This document shows positions 1-6,566 of a DNA stretch of 8,288 nt, in pieces. A program made the translations under genes and the position numbers. How positions within the stretch are numbered: the stretch's first letter is position 1; each line of letters begins with the position of its first letter. The notes under the pieces were generated by a model. That model was given only the letters and a program-made list of their open reading frames with translations. It searched no databases and had not been told where the DNA came from. The DNA is from an uncultured Bacteroidales bacterium (GTDB lineage Bacteria > Bacteroidota > Bacteroidia > Bacteroidales > UBA932): contig CAKUPC010000058.1 of NCBI GenBank assembly GCA_934675095.1, forward strand, positions 1 through 8,288, given 5' to 3'.

Positions 1-126
1 GCCGTAAGCCCAGCGGGTGAGGTTAAGTATCTTGTTGCCGACCACGCCGCGAAGGAAGAGAGATAAGTCGAAGTTCTTGTATCTCACGGAGTTGTTCCAT
101 CCGAAGGTGAACCATGGCTGGGCGTT
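1..126 (-). pseudogene. SusC reading frame continuing past the internal TGA (fragment, runs off left edge)
   Basis: Directly after the TGA at 127-129, the same minus-strand frame stays open to the window edge for 42 codons. It reads like a C-terminal SusC barrel segment: it starts N-A-Q-P-W-F-T-F-G-W-N-N, then has R-Y-K-N-F-D-L-S-L-F and ends G-N-K-I-L-N-L-T-R. SusC-family proteins usually have an I-G-N-x-x-P segment leading into Y-K-N-F-D-L-S strands at this place. The break is therefore a single codon (TGA instead of a glycine codon such as GGA), not a frameshift and not the natural end of the gene. Whether this part is ever translated is unknown: no start codon with a credible initiation context is visible in it. 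Alternatives are a sequencing or consensus error, or a recent nonsense mutation. Confidence 0.8.
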
Positions 127-2625
127 TCAGATTACCTGACGGTAGCCCTCGGCGGCTCCGGCCCCATCGACGACTCCGCCGGCCGGAGTTGAGTAGTACC
201 ATGTCCCGTCCTTGATTCCGAGGAACTTGTAGCCGTAGAACGCGCCGACGGACTGACCCTCTACAAGAATCTGGGTGTTGGTGTTCATGATTCCGTTCTC
301 GCCGACACTGCCGGAGGTAGTCTCCTTATAGTTGAAGCCCTTCGACGGGTCGGAAAGCCTGGTGATGACATTGTGGTTCCACGAAACCGTAGGCGTGGTG
401 GTCCATGTCCAGTCCTTTGTCTTTACCGGGACACCGCTTATCGCGAGCTCGACACCGTAGCTGTCCATCTGCCCGGCATTGGCGAGGAGGGTGTGGTACT
501 GATACGGAGGAGTAGGCACCTCATAGTCCCAGAGAAGGTCGCGGGTCTGACGGAAATAGGCGTCGAGGCTTCCGTAGAGACGGTTGTCGAGGAAGGCGAA
601 GTCCAGGCCGAGGTTGTACTCGTATTTCTTCTCCCATCGGAGATCCCGATTCACGTTCTGCGCCACGCCGTAGGTATAGACATACTTGCCGTTGTACCAG
701 AACGTCCCGTTGTTGGAAAGCATGGCCACAGACCTGAGGTCCGAACCGAGGTTGTTTCCCGTGACGCCGAATCCGAGACGGAGCTTCAGGTCATCGACTC
801 CCTTCACGCCCTGCATGAAGTCCTCTCCGGTGATGCGCCAGCCGAGGCTGACTGCCGGGAACCATCCCCACTTGTTGTTCGCGCCGAAGCGTGACGAGCC
901 CTCGCGGCGGATTGAAACTGAGGCGAGATACTTGTCGGAGTAGTTGTAGTTCGCCCTTGCGAAGAAGGCGGCGAGAGTGTTGGAGTTACGGGACGAGTTC
1001 GCCTTGAGGTAGGTCTTGGTCGCGTCTCCGTTGCCGATCTGGTAGTATTTCATGGCCTCGGTCGGAAATCCCTTGTTCTCGACTGACATCTCGTCGTAGA
1101 GAAAGTTCTGGTAGGAGAAGCCGGCCACGGCGGCGATGTTGTGCCGTCCGAAGCTGTGCGCATAGTCGGCCGTCACCTCGAAGAGCTTGTTGAAGTTCCT
1201 GTCGGTGCTGCGTCCCGCCTTTCCGGAAGCGTCCACGTCGGTGGTTATCTGCTTGTTTGCCCAGTAGCTCGCGTTGTCGCCCTCCTCGAACGCGCCGAAG
1301 GCGTTAATCCTCAGGCCTTCGACAGGAAGGATGTTCAGGGTGGCCTTGATGGAGCCGCGGAAATAGTTTCCCGTCTGATAGGACTCCTTCTGGTTCATGT
1401 TCTCCACAGGGTTGCTCACGCCCGTTCCCTGCGGTTTGTAGTAGCCTGAGACCGTGGTCGGGTCGTAAATCGGGATGGTCGGGTTGAGAATCGCCGCCTG
1501 CTTGAAGTCTCCGCAGAAATAGTCGTTGCGGTAGTGCATATAAGAGAAGTCATAGTTGAGGTCGAGCCAGCCCCTGAGAGCCTTCTGCGACGCCGCAATC
1601 TTTGCTATGATTTCGTTCCTCTCGTTGTTGCGGGCGATTCCCTGCGCATCCTTGTAGTTCACGGATGCGCGGTAGCTGAACTTGCTTGAAGAGCCCGTGA
1701 CCGCAAGGTTGTGATTATGCGTGAACGCCGCCTTTCTCGTGATTTCGGCCATCCAGTCCGTCTGGTAAGGGTTGCCGTTCTCGTCGGTGAGGACTGTCGG
1801 TGTAATCTTGCCGCCGGAAATCTCCGAAAGGTTCACAAACTCCTCAGGAGTGGCCATTCCGGTCTTGCCGTTGCGCATTGAGACGGAAGCATATCCGGAG
1901 TACTCGACACGGGTCACCGCCTTCTCGCTGAAGTTGTCGCCGCGCTTGGTGGTGATGATTATCACGCCGTTGGTACCTCTGGTTCCGTAAATCGCCGCTG
2001 CCGAGCCGTCCTTGAGAACGTCCATGGAGGCTATCTCGTCAGGGGAGATGTTGTCGATGCTGCTGACAGGAACGCCGTCAACGATGTAGAGCGGAGAGGT
2101 ACCCGCGCCCTTGTCGAGGGTGGAGAAGCCTCGAATCTGCACGTTGAAGCCTGTGCTGGTCGGGTCGCTGGTCGTGCGGCTGATGTTGAGCCCGGCGACC
2201 TTGCCCTGGAGAAGTCCGATCGGGCTGGTCTTCACGCCGGCGTTGAAGTCCTCGGCCTTGATTGAGGCGACGGAACCTGTGACCTCCTTCTTCTTCTGGG
2301 AGCCGTAGCCGATTGCGACGGCCTCGTCGAGGAAGACGCTGTCCTCCTTCAGGACGACCTTCGCCGGCACCTCGGAAGCCTTGAAGGTCACGGTGGTGTA
2401 GCCCATGCAGCTGAATTCGACGACGGTCTCCGCAGATGCGACGGTGAGCGCGTAGTCTCCGTCAACTCCGGTGGAAACGCCGTTGGAAGTGCCCTGCTCG
2501 ATGACAGTGGCGCCTATGACAGGACCGGTCGCGTCGGTCACGACGCCCTTCACCTCAAAGCCCGTCTGAGCCGAGAGCGAGAGCGCGGACACGAGGCCTG
2601 CCAAAAGTATGATTATACGCTTCAT
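127..2625 (-). CDS. SusC/RagA-family TonB-linked outer-membrane transporter, truncated by a premature TGA
   Basis: This is an outer-membrane TonB-dependent receptor that would import oligosaccharides (or other large nutrients) together with a SusD-type lipoprotein. The chosen start at 2625 gives a clean signal peptide (residues 1-20, M-K-R-I-I-I-L-L through A-Q); upstream codons in this frame are basic, not secretory, and overlap the neighbouring MFS gene. Residues about 24-95 are a CarboxypepD_reg-like domain (V-K-G-V-V-T-D-A). The TonB-box-like stretch and plug follow at about 100-230, with Q-I-R-G-F-S, P-L-Y-I-V-D-G-V-P, V-L-K-D-G-S-A-A-A-I-Y-G and G-V-I-I-I-T-T-K-R-G, all SusC signatures. 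The rest is beta-barrel. The product would be 832 residues against roughly 1000 for the family, because TGA replaces a conserved glycine. It lacks the last barrel strands and is probably non-functional if the TGA is real. It starts 20 bp after the MFS gene, so the two are probably co-transcribed. A SusD gene would be expected beyond the left edge. Confidence 0.9.
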   Translation of the reverse strand: MKRIIILLAGLVSALSLSAQTGFEVKGVVTDATGPVIGATVIEQGTSNGVSTGVDGDYALTVASAETVVEFSCMGYTTVTFKASEVPAKVVLKEDSVFLDEAVAIGYGSQKKKEVTGSVASIKAEDFNAGVKTSPIGLLQGKVAGLNISRTTSDPTSTGFNVQIRGFSTLDKGAGTSPLYIVDGVPVSSIDNISPDEIASMDVLKDGSAAAIYGTRGTNGVIIITTKRGDNFSEKAVTRVEYSGYASVSMRNGKTGMATPEEFVNLSEISGGKITPTVLTDENGNPYQTDWMAEITRKAAFTHNHNLAVTGSSSKFSYRASVNYKDAQGIARNNERNEIIAKIAASQKALRGWLDLNYDFSYMHYRNDYFCGDFKQAAILNPTIPIYDPTTVSGYYKPQGTGVSNPVENMNQKESYQTGNYFRGSIKATLNILPVEGLRINAFGAFEEGDNASYWANKQITTDVDASGKAGRSTDRNFNKLFEVTADYAHSFGRHNIAAVAGFSYQNFLYDEMSVENKGFPTEAMKYYQIGNGDATKTYLKANSSRNSNTLAAFFARANYNYSDKYLASVSIRREGSSRFGANNKWGWFPAVSLGWRITGEDFMQGVKGVDDLKLRLGFGVTGNNLGSDLRSVAMLSNNGTFWYNGKYVYTYGVAQNVNRDLRWEKKYEYNLGLDFAFLDNRLYGSLDAYFRQTRDLLWDYEVPTPPYQYHTLLANAGQMDSYGVELAISGVPVKTKDWTWTTTPTVSWNHNVITRLSDPSKGFNYKETTSGSVGENGIMNTNTQILVEGQSVGAFYGYKFLGIKDGTWYYSTPAGGVVDGAGAAEGYRQVI

Positions 2626-2645
2626 ATTTATTATGATGATTAGGT

Positions 2646-4016
2646 TTATTCCTTGATGAAAGCCACGCTGACGGCCGCGCAGAGCATAAGCGCCCCGGCT
2701 AGGGCGAGCATTGCCACGGCGTTGCCGCTGAAGACATATTTGACGATTACCCCGCCGAGCAGTCCCATGCAAATCTGCGGAATGACAATCGTGAAGTTGA
2801 AGATTCCCATGTATGCGCCCGCGCTGTTCGCGTCAATCGCCCGGGAGAGAATGGAATACGGCATCGCAAGTATGCCTGCCCACGCGATTCCGATGCCAAT
2901 CATAGGAAGCATCAGAAGATACTGATTATGGAGCAGCGAAAGCCCGAGGAAGCCGAGTGCGCCGCAGGCGAGGGTGGCCGCATAGACGGTCCTGTTGCCG
3001 TAGCGGTTGGCAATCCGGGTCATGAATAGGGCTATGATGCAGGCCGGAACGGGATAGACAGCGTTGAGAACGCCCACCCATGTGGCCGTCGCGCCCTCGG
3101 CGAGAACGACTCCGGCATTGTCGGTGACGACTCCCGTGATGGCCGGCTTGAGGTAGTTCCACATGAGGAACAGGGCCGCCCACGAGAAGAACTGCGTCAC
3201 GCCGAGCTGGAGCATCACCTTCGGCGTACCCTTGAGAAGTTGGATGAAGCCTGTCTTTGGAGCGGCTGGTACCGGTTCGCCGCCGGCCGCGGGTGCGGAC
3301 TTGGCGTAAGCTCCTGATGCCTTCCCTGCGTTTTCAGATTCGTCCTGAGTTCCGTTATAGAGCGCGAACTCCCTCGGAGGATATTCCTTTACCTTAAAGG
3401 ATGTTACAAGGACAGAGGCCAGCAGTATCGCCCCTCCCAGATAGTATGAATACGCTATGTGGTCCGAGACGTGTCCCTCCTCGGCGACGTCGCTCACTCC
3501 GCACCATGTCATGACAAGAGGGAGAAGAGCGCCGACAACCGCCCCGAGGTTAATCAGAAGTGTCTGTACCACAAAACCTTCGGTCTTCTGGCTGTCGTCG
3601 AGCATATCCGTGACGAGAGCCCGGAACGGCTGCATGGTCACGTTGAACGAGAGGTCCATGAAGAGGAAAATCAGCGCTCCCATCGCGAGCGGTGCGAAGG
3701 CGAGCAGCTTCGGGCAGTTCGGCATGAGAATGAGGGCGAGCGTCGAGATTATCGCGCCTATGAGGATGTACGGAATCCTCCTGCCGAGCCTCGTCCAGGT
3801 CTTGTCGGAGAACATTCCGACTATCGGCTGCACTATGAGACCCGCAATCGGAGCCGCGAGCCAGAAATAGCTGAGCGAGCCGAGGTTCGCGCCGAACGAC
3901 TGGAGTATGGTCGATGTGTTCGAGTTCTGAAGCGAGTACCCGATCTGGACTCCCATGAAGCCGAAGCTGAGGTTCCAGATTTGCCAAAAGGACAGTTTTG
4001 GTTTTACTGATTTCAT
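2646..4016 (-). CDS. MFS sugar transporter, GPH/SLC45 (sucrose-maltose transporter-like) type
   Basis: This 456-residue inner-membrane protein has about 12 hydrophobic helices in two halves of six. The loop after helix 2 reads G-M-F-S-D-K-T-W-T-R-L-G-R-R-I-P-Y (residues 67-83), the GPH/SLC45 version of the MFS motif A, in which R-x-G-R-R is typical of sucrose and maltose cation symporters. Residues about 215-255, between helices 6 and 7, form a polar Ala/Pro-rich cytoplasmic linker, as in other MFS proteins. The start at 4016 is the only one that keeps the conserved K-L-S-F-W-Q-I-W-N-L-S-F-G-F entry to helix 1. Known members from Bacteroidetes take up maltose or related disaccharides released in the periplasm; that substrate is inferred here, not shown. 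It is the first gene of a probable operon with the SusC gene 20 bp downstream, which fits import of sugar first across the outer and then the inner membrane. It is divergent from the two-component genes. Confidence 0.88.
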   Translation of the reverse strand: MKSVKPKLSFWQIWNLSFGFMGVQIGYSLQNSNTSTILQSFGANLGSLSYFWLAAPIAGLIVQPIVGMFSDKTWTRLGRRIPYILIGAIISTLALILMPNCPKLLAFAPLAMGALIFLFMDLSFNVTMQPFRALVTDMLDDSQKTEGFVVQTLLINLGAVVGALLPLVMTWCGVSDVAEEGHVSDHIAYSYYLGGAILLASVLVTSFKVKEYPPREFALYNGTQDESENAGKASGAYAKSAPAAGGEPVPAAPKTGFIQLLKGTPKVMLQLGVTQFFSWAALFLMWNYLKPAITGVVTDNAGVVLAEGATATWVGVLNAVYPVPACIIALFMTRIANRYGNRTVYAATLACGALGFLGLSLLHNQYLLMLPMIGIGIAWAGILAMPYSILSRAIDANSAGAYMGIFNFTIVIPQICMGLLGGVIVKYVFSGNAVAMLALAGALMLCAAVSVAFIKE

Positions 4017-4037
4017 TTCGTGGCCAGTATTGTTTGC

Positions 4038-4051
4038 AATCGTAACCGATT
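4038..4051. promoter_or_regulatory. Short inverted repeat in the MFS 5' leader, possible operator
   Basis: AATCG and CGATT are perfect inverted arms around the 4-base centre TAAC. The repeat lies between the predicted transcription start (about 4100) and the MFS start codon, where a repressor of the LacI type could act. A third related hexamer, AATCGG, occurs at 4079-4084 and could pair with CCGATT at 4046-4051 in the RNA. At 5-bp arms it may be chance; no regulator for it is seen in the window. Confidence 0.25.
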
Positions 4052-4104
4052 CCGTTTGTTTTGTGTATATGTGTTATCAATCGGATGCGAATATATGAAT
4101 TTTA

Positions 4105-4134
4105 CAAATATAATATGGTATATCCCATGACGAA
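4105..4134 (-). promoter_or_regulatory. Predicted promoter of the MFS-SusC operon (Bacteroidetes type)
   Basis: On the minus strand, TATATTTG (4105-4112) matches the Bacteroidetes primary-sigma -7 consensus TAnnTTTG exactly. At the -33 position there is only a weak TTCG (4131-4134, 18-bp spacer) instead of TTTG, and it lies inside the first of the 21-bp-spaced repeats. A weak -33 box covered by an activator site is what one expects for an activator-dependent promoter. Transcription would start near 4100, giving a leader of roughly 85 bases before the MFS gene. Confidence 0.55.
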
Positions 4135-4178
4135 CGGGCGATATATGCGGACGAACGGCAAGTTTTCGGCGACGAATG
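4129..4178 (-). promoter_or_regulatory. Three direct repeats at exact 21-bp period, candidate LytTR response-regulator sites
   Basis: Read on the minus strand the motif CRTTCGTC occurs at 4171-4178 (CATTCGTC), 4150-4157 (CGTTCGTC) and 4129-4136 (CGTTCGTC), each separated by 13 bases. The published LytTR-domain consensus is [TA][AC][CA]GTTN[AG][TG] in two direct repeats with 12-13-bp spacers. The 9-mers CCCGTTCGT and GCCGTTCGT each match at 8 of 9 positions and TTCATTCGT at 7 of 9. In the 9-bp frame the spacers are 12 bp. The array lies just upstream of the MFS-SusC promoter, with the last copy on its -33 region, so activation of that operon by the LytTR regulator encoded at 5766-6551 is the natural reading. 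The repeats and spacing are seen directly; the binding protein is inferred. Confidence 0.6.
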
Positions 4179-4217
4179 AAACGATATTCGCGGATTTTTC
4201 CTAACTTGCAGGCATTA

Positions 4218-4256
4218 AGGCAATCGCGGAAACATTTACCAGGCATTCGCGGAAAC
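4218..4256 (+). repeat. Pair of 16-bp direct repeats upstream of the sensor-kinase gene
   Basis: AGGCAATCGCGGAAAC (4218-4233) and AGGCATTCGCGGAAAC (4241-4256) agree at 15 of 16 bases with a 23-bp period. A partial third copy, ATTCGCGGA, lies at 4186-4194. The pair ends about 58 bases before the kinase start codon, so it could be an operator for kinase-regulator expression. It differs from the 21-bp-spaced array nearer the MFS promoter, and fits the LytTR consensus only poorly, so a different binder or a duplication remnant is also possible. Confidence 0.45.
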
Positions 4257-4281
4257 GCCTGCTGACCACAATGAAACTGTA

Positions 4282-4302
4282 ATCTCGAACGGAGTGAGAG
4301 AT
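4282..4302 (+). other. Small inverted repeat in the kinase gene leader
   Basis: ATCTC (4282-4286) and GAGAT (4298-4302) could form a 5-bp stem with an 11-base loop about 12 bases before the sensor-kinase start codon. TAATCTCG at 4280-4287 has a weak resemblance to a -7 element, but no -33 partner is present, so I do not call a promoter. The stem is short and may be chance. Confidence 0.2.
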
Positions 4303-4314
4303 CTTTAAACAGAA

Positions 4315-5691
4315 ATGAAGAAAGACACTAAAACAGACGGACTGATTGTCGCGGCATTTGCACTTGCGCACGCCGCAGTGGCCTATATGCTCGGAATTTT
4401 CGGAGTCAGCGACGAGCTCATGCTGACCCTGCTCACCATGGCGATGACCGTGGTGCTGTGCCTGCGCCGCAGCCTCAACATCGAAATCACGGCCGCCTGC
4501 GTGATTGTCGTGAACGTCGCGGGATTTCTCATCGGAACCGAAGGGGGCGTGCTGCTGGGAAAGGCGCTTCATGACCCGGTTGCGGTGAGTTCGCTTGTCA
4601 CGTTCCTCACGACGGTGATACTCGGATGGGGCACGGCCGCGCTCACGAAGGCATTTCCGCACGGAGGCCCGAAAAGGCGTGGAATCCCCGGGACGCAGAT
4701 GCGCATACTCGTGTTCGCCTTCCTGTTCATATTCCTCCTCCGTCTTCTGATTTTCGTGTTTTCGTCGTCCGGCAGGAACCCGTGGAGCACGCTCGAAGTC
4801 CTGTCCATGATTCTGTCAAATTCGGCGGTAATCATCACGCTCATCTGCGTCAATATCATATTCATACGCTTCCGCAGGCGGATAATCGACGGCGTGGGAA
4901 ATAAATGCTTCTGGTTCATATTCGTTCTATTTCTGCTCATAACCTCGCAGATGGTCGCGTACATCGTATGCCTCTCGCCGGAGAGCGTGATTCAGCCGGG
5001 CACCTCGGCGGACTTCATCCAGCTCTGCGTGCTCTGCCTCGTCACGGACATCTCGGCCTACTGCATAATCTATCTCGCGAACCATTCCATTGAGGTCCAG
5101 CAGGCCATGCGGACGGAAAAGGAGAAGCGGCACTACGCGCAGTTCCGCTACGAGAAGCTCAAGCAGCAGGTGAATCCGCATTTCCTGTTCAATTCCCTCA
5201 ATGTGCTCGACTCCCTTGTGATTGACGGGCAGACTGAGGAGGCGAGCGAGTTCATCCACAAGCTGGCGGGGCTGTACCGCTATATGATTCGCAACGAGGA
5301 GGAGAGGCTTGTGCCGCTGAGCAGTGAGCTGGAGTTTGTGGATGCCTTCATCGACCTGATGCGGACGCGGTTTCCCGAGGGCTTTGAGGTGAAGGAAGAG
5401 GTAGGCGCGGACGACCTGAAGAAGACGGTGCCGCCGTGCGCGGTGCAGATGCTCGTGGAAAATGCGTTCAAGCACAATGCGGTGTCGGAGGCGCGGCCGC
5501 TGAAAATCGTGCTGCGTTCGGTTCCCGGCGGTCTCGAAGTGCGCAACGAGCTGATTCCCCGGGCGTCGAGGTCCCCTTCTACGGGGGTGGGGCTGAAATA
5601 CATACGGCAGCAGTACAGCGACCTCGACGGCGGGGAGGTGCTTGTCGAGAAGACGGGGACGGAATACATCGTGAGGCTGCCGCTGATATAA
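4315..5691 (+). CDS. LytS/YehU-type membrane sensor histidine kinase
   Basis: This 458-residue sensor kinase should phosphorylate the response regulator encoded 74 bp downstream. Residues 8-256 contain about eight hydrophobic segments (near 9-30, 35-50, 57-74, 92-112, 129-150, 162-184, 198-220, 233-256) with no recognisable extracytoplasmic sensor domain, so the signal is probably sensed in or near the membrane. A short basic helix (about 258-283) leads to the His_kinase-family H-box K-L-K-Q-Q-V-N-P-H-F-L-F-N-S-L-N with the phospho-accepting histidine at 289. The HATPase_c part has the N-box M-L-V-E-N-A-F-K-H (Asn 383) and the G-box G-V-G-L-K-Y-I (424-430), and ends close to the family's usual C-terminus. 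ATG at 4315 is chosen because the first helix begins just after it. The gene is divergent from the MFS-SusC operon across 298 bp, suggesting it controls that operon. The ligand is unknown. Confidence 0.92.
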   Translation: MKKDTKTDGLIVAAFALAHAAVAYMLGIFGVSDELMLTLLTMAMTVVLCLRRSLNIEITAACVIVVNVAGFLIGTEGGVLLGKALHDPVAVSSLVTFLTTVILGWGTAALTKAFPHGGPKRRGIPGTQMRILVFAFLFIFLLRLLIFVFSSSGRNPWSTLEVLSMILSNSAVIITLICVNIIFIRFRRRIIDGVGNKCFWFIFVLFLLITSQMVAYIVCLSPESVIQPGTSADFIQLCVLCLVTDISAYCIIYLANHSIEVQQAMRTEKEKRHYAQFRYEKLKQQVNPHFLFNSLNVLDSLVIDGQTEEASEFIHKLAGLYRYMIRNEEERLVPLSSELEFVDAFIDLMRTRFPEGFEVKEEVGADDLKKTVPPCAVQMLVENAFKHNAVSEARPLKIVLRSVPGGLEVRNELIPRASRSPSTGVGLKYIRQQYSDLDGGEVLVEKTGTEYIVRLPLI

Positions 5692-5701
5692 GGTTCAGGC
5701 A

Positions 5702-5727
5702 GATGCCGTTCCGGAGGGCGTGGCATC
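5702..5727 (+). other. Inverted repeat between kinase and regulator genes
   Basis: GATGCC (5702-5707) and GGCATC (5722-5727) form a perfect 6-bp stem with a 14-base loop in the 74-bp gap between the two-component genes. There is no following T-run, so it is not a typical intrinsic terminator. It could stabilise or process a joint mRNA and set unequal amounts of the two proteins; this is inference. Confidence 0.35.
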
Positions 5728-5765
5728 GGGGCATGAGTGTTTGACTTGAAAAGAATTATGATAAT

Positions 5766-6551
5766 ATGAAAGTGCTGATAATCGAGGACGAGGTGATGGC
5801 GCGAAAGGCGCTGGCGAGGACTCTTGAGAGCAGGTATCCGCAGATGAAGGTCGTCGGGTGCACGGGGTCCGTGGCGGAGACGGTGCAGTGGCTGAACGAA
5901 CACTCGGCGAACGGCGCCGGGATGCACGGCGGATGGGTGCAGGACAACGGGGCGGACGTGATTTTCATGGACGTGGAGCTCTCGGACGGCAACTGCTTCG
6001 AGATTTTCAGGCAGGTGCCGATTACGGCGAAGGTCATCATGACCACGGCCTACGACAGCTATGCCATCAAGGCCTTCGAGGCCGGCTCGCTCGACTATCT
6101 CCTCAAGCCTATAAGCCCCTCCGACCTTGACCGGGCCGTGAGCAGGGTTCTCAGGAGCGGCGGCGTTCCGGCCGACTTCGGCTCGGTGCTGAGGGCCGTA
6201 GATGAGGGAAGGCACAGGGAAAGGTTCATCGTGCGGCTCAACGACCGCATCGTTCCCGTGAAGGTGGAGGACATCGCCTATTTCTGTTCGGAGGAGAAGA
6301 GCAATTTCCTCTACACCTTCGACGGGAAGAAATATGTCATGGACTCGTCGCTGGACATCATCGCGGACGAGCTGCCGGAAAAGGGATTCTTCCGCATCTC
6401 GCGCAGCTGCATCATCTCGGTGAAGGCCATTCAGAGCATCGTAAAACAGGCCAGCGGGCGGCTCCTCATAATTTCAGAACCGCCCGCCGGCTTCGAGATG
6501 ACCGTTTCGCGCTCACGCGTCGATGATTTTATGTCCTGGATATCCCGGTGA
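5766..6551 (+). CDS. LytTR-family response regulator (receiver plus LytTR DNA-binding domain)
   Basis: This 261-residue transcription factor is the probable partner of the kinase upstream. The receiver domain (1 to about 128) begins M-K-V-L-I-I-E-D-E with acidic residues 7-9, has the phospho-accepting Asp 69 in V-I-F-M-D-V-E-L, the switch Thr in M-T-T-A-Y-D (93-94) and the conserved Lys 114 in Y-L-L-K-P. The C-terminal LytTR domain (about 153-259) shows the family pattern I-V-R-L-N-D-R-I-V-P-V, I-A-Y-F, F-F-R-I-S-R-S-C-I-I and V-S-R-S-R-V. LytTR proteins bind direct repeats of about 9 bp spaced 12-13 bp apart; three such sites lie upstream of the MFS-SusC promoter. The loop before Asp 69 (about residues 46-63, Gly/Asn-rich) is some 12 residues longer than in typical relatives. 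The gene ends in TGA after Arg 261, 15 bp from the convergent methyltransferase gene. Confidence 0.93.
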   Translation: MKVLIIEDEVMARKALARTLESRYPQMKVVGCTGSVAETVQWLNEHSANGAGMHGGWVQDNGADVIFMDVELSDGNCFEIFRQVPITAKVIMTTAYDSYAIKAFEAGSLDYLLKPISPSDLDRAVSRVLRSGGVPADFGSVLRAVDEGRHRERFIVRLNDRIVPVKVEDIAYFCSEEKSNFLYTFDGKKYVMDSSLDIIADELPEKGFFRISRSCIISVKAIQSIVKQASGRLLIISEPPAGFEMTVSRSRVDDFMSWISR

Positions 6552-6566
6552 GGGCCGATTACAATA

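Noticed and set aside
127..129. Genome-wide recoding of UGA to glycine
   Set aside because: Only one such codon is seen, the regulator and methyltransferase genes end well at TGA, and the organism looks like Bacteroidales, where this recoding is not known.
2626..2772. Extension of the SusC frame upstream of 2625 by 49 codons
   Set aside because: The extension is very basic, overlaps the MFS coding sequence and would bury the signal peptide; the ATG at 2625 gives a perfect signal peptide.
5740..5765. TTTGACTTG and TATGAT/GATAAT before the regulator gene as a promoter
   Set aside because: The elements have wrong spacing (10-13 bp) and the -10-like box touches the start codon; co-transcription with the kinase is simpler.
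5280..6215. 311-codon open frame on the minus strand opposite the kinase and regulator genes
   Set aside because: It is antisense to two well-supported genes, its product is His/Arg/Pro-rich without any domain, and long antisense frames are common in GC-rich DNA.
6552..6566. Terminator between the convergent regulator and methyltransferase genes
   Set aside because: The gap is only 15 bp and shows no stem-loop or T-run.
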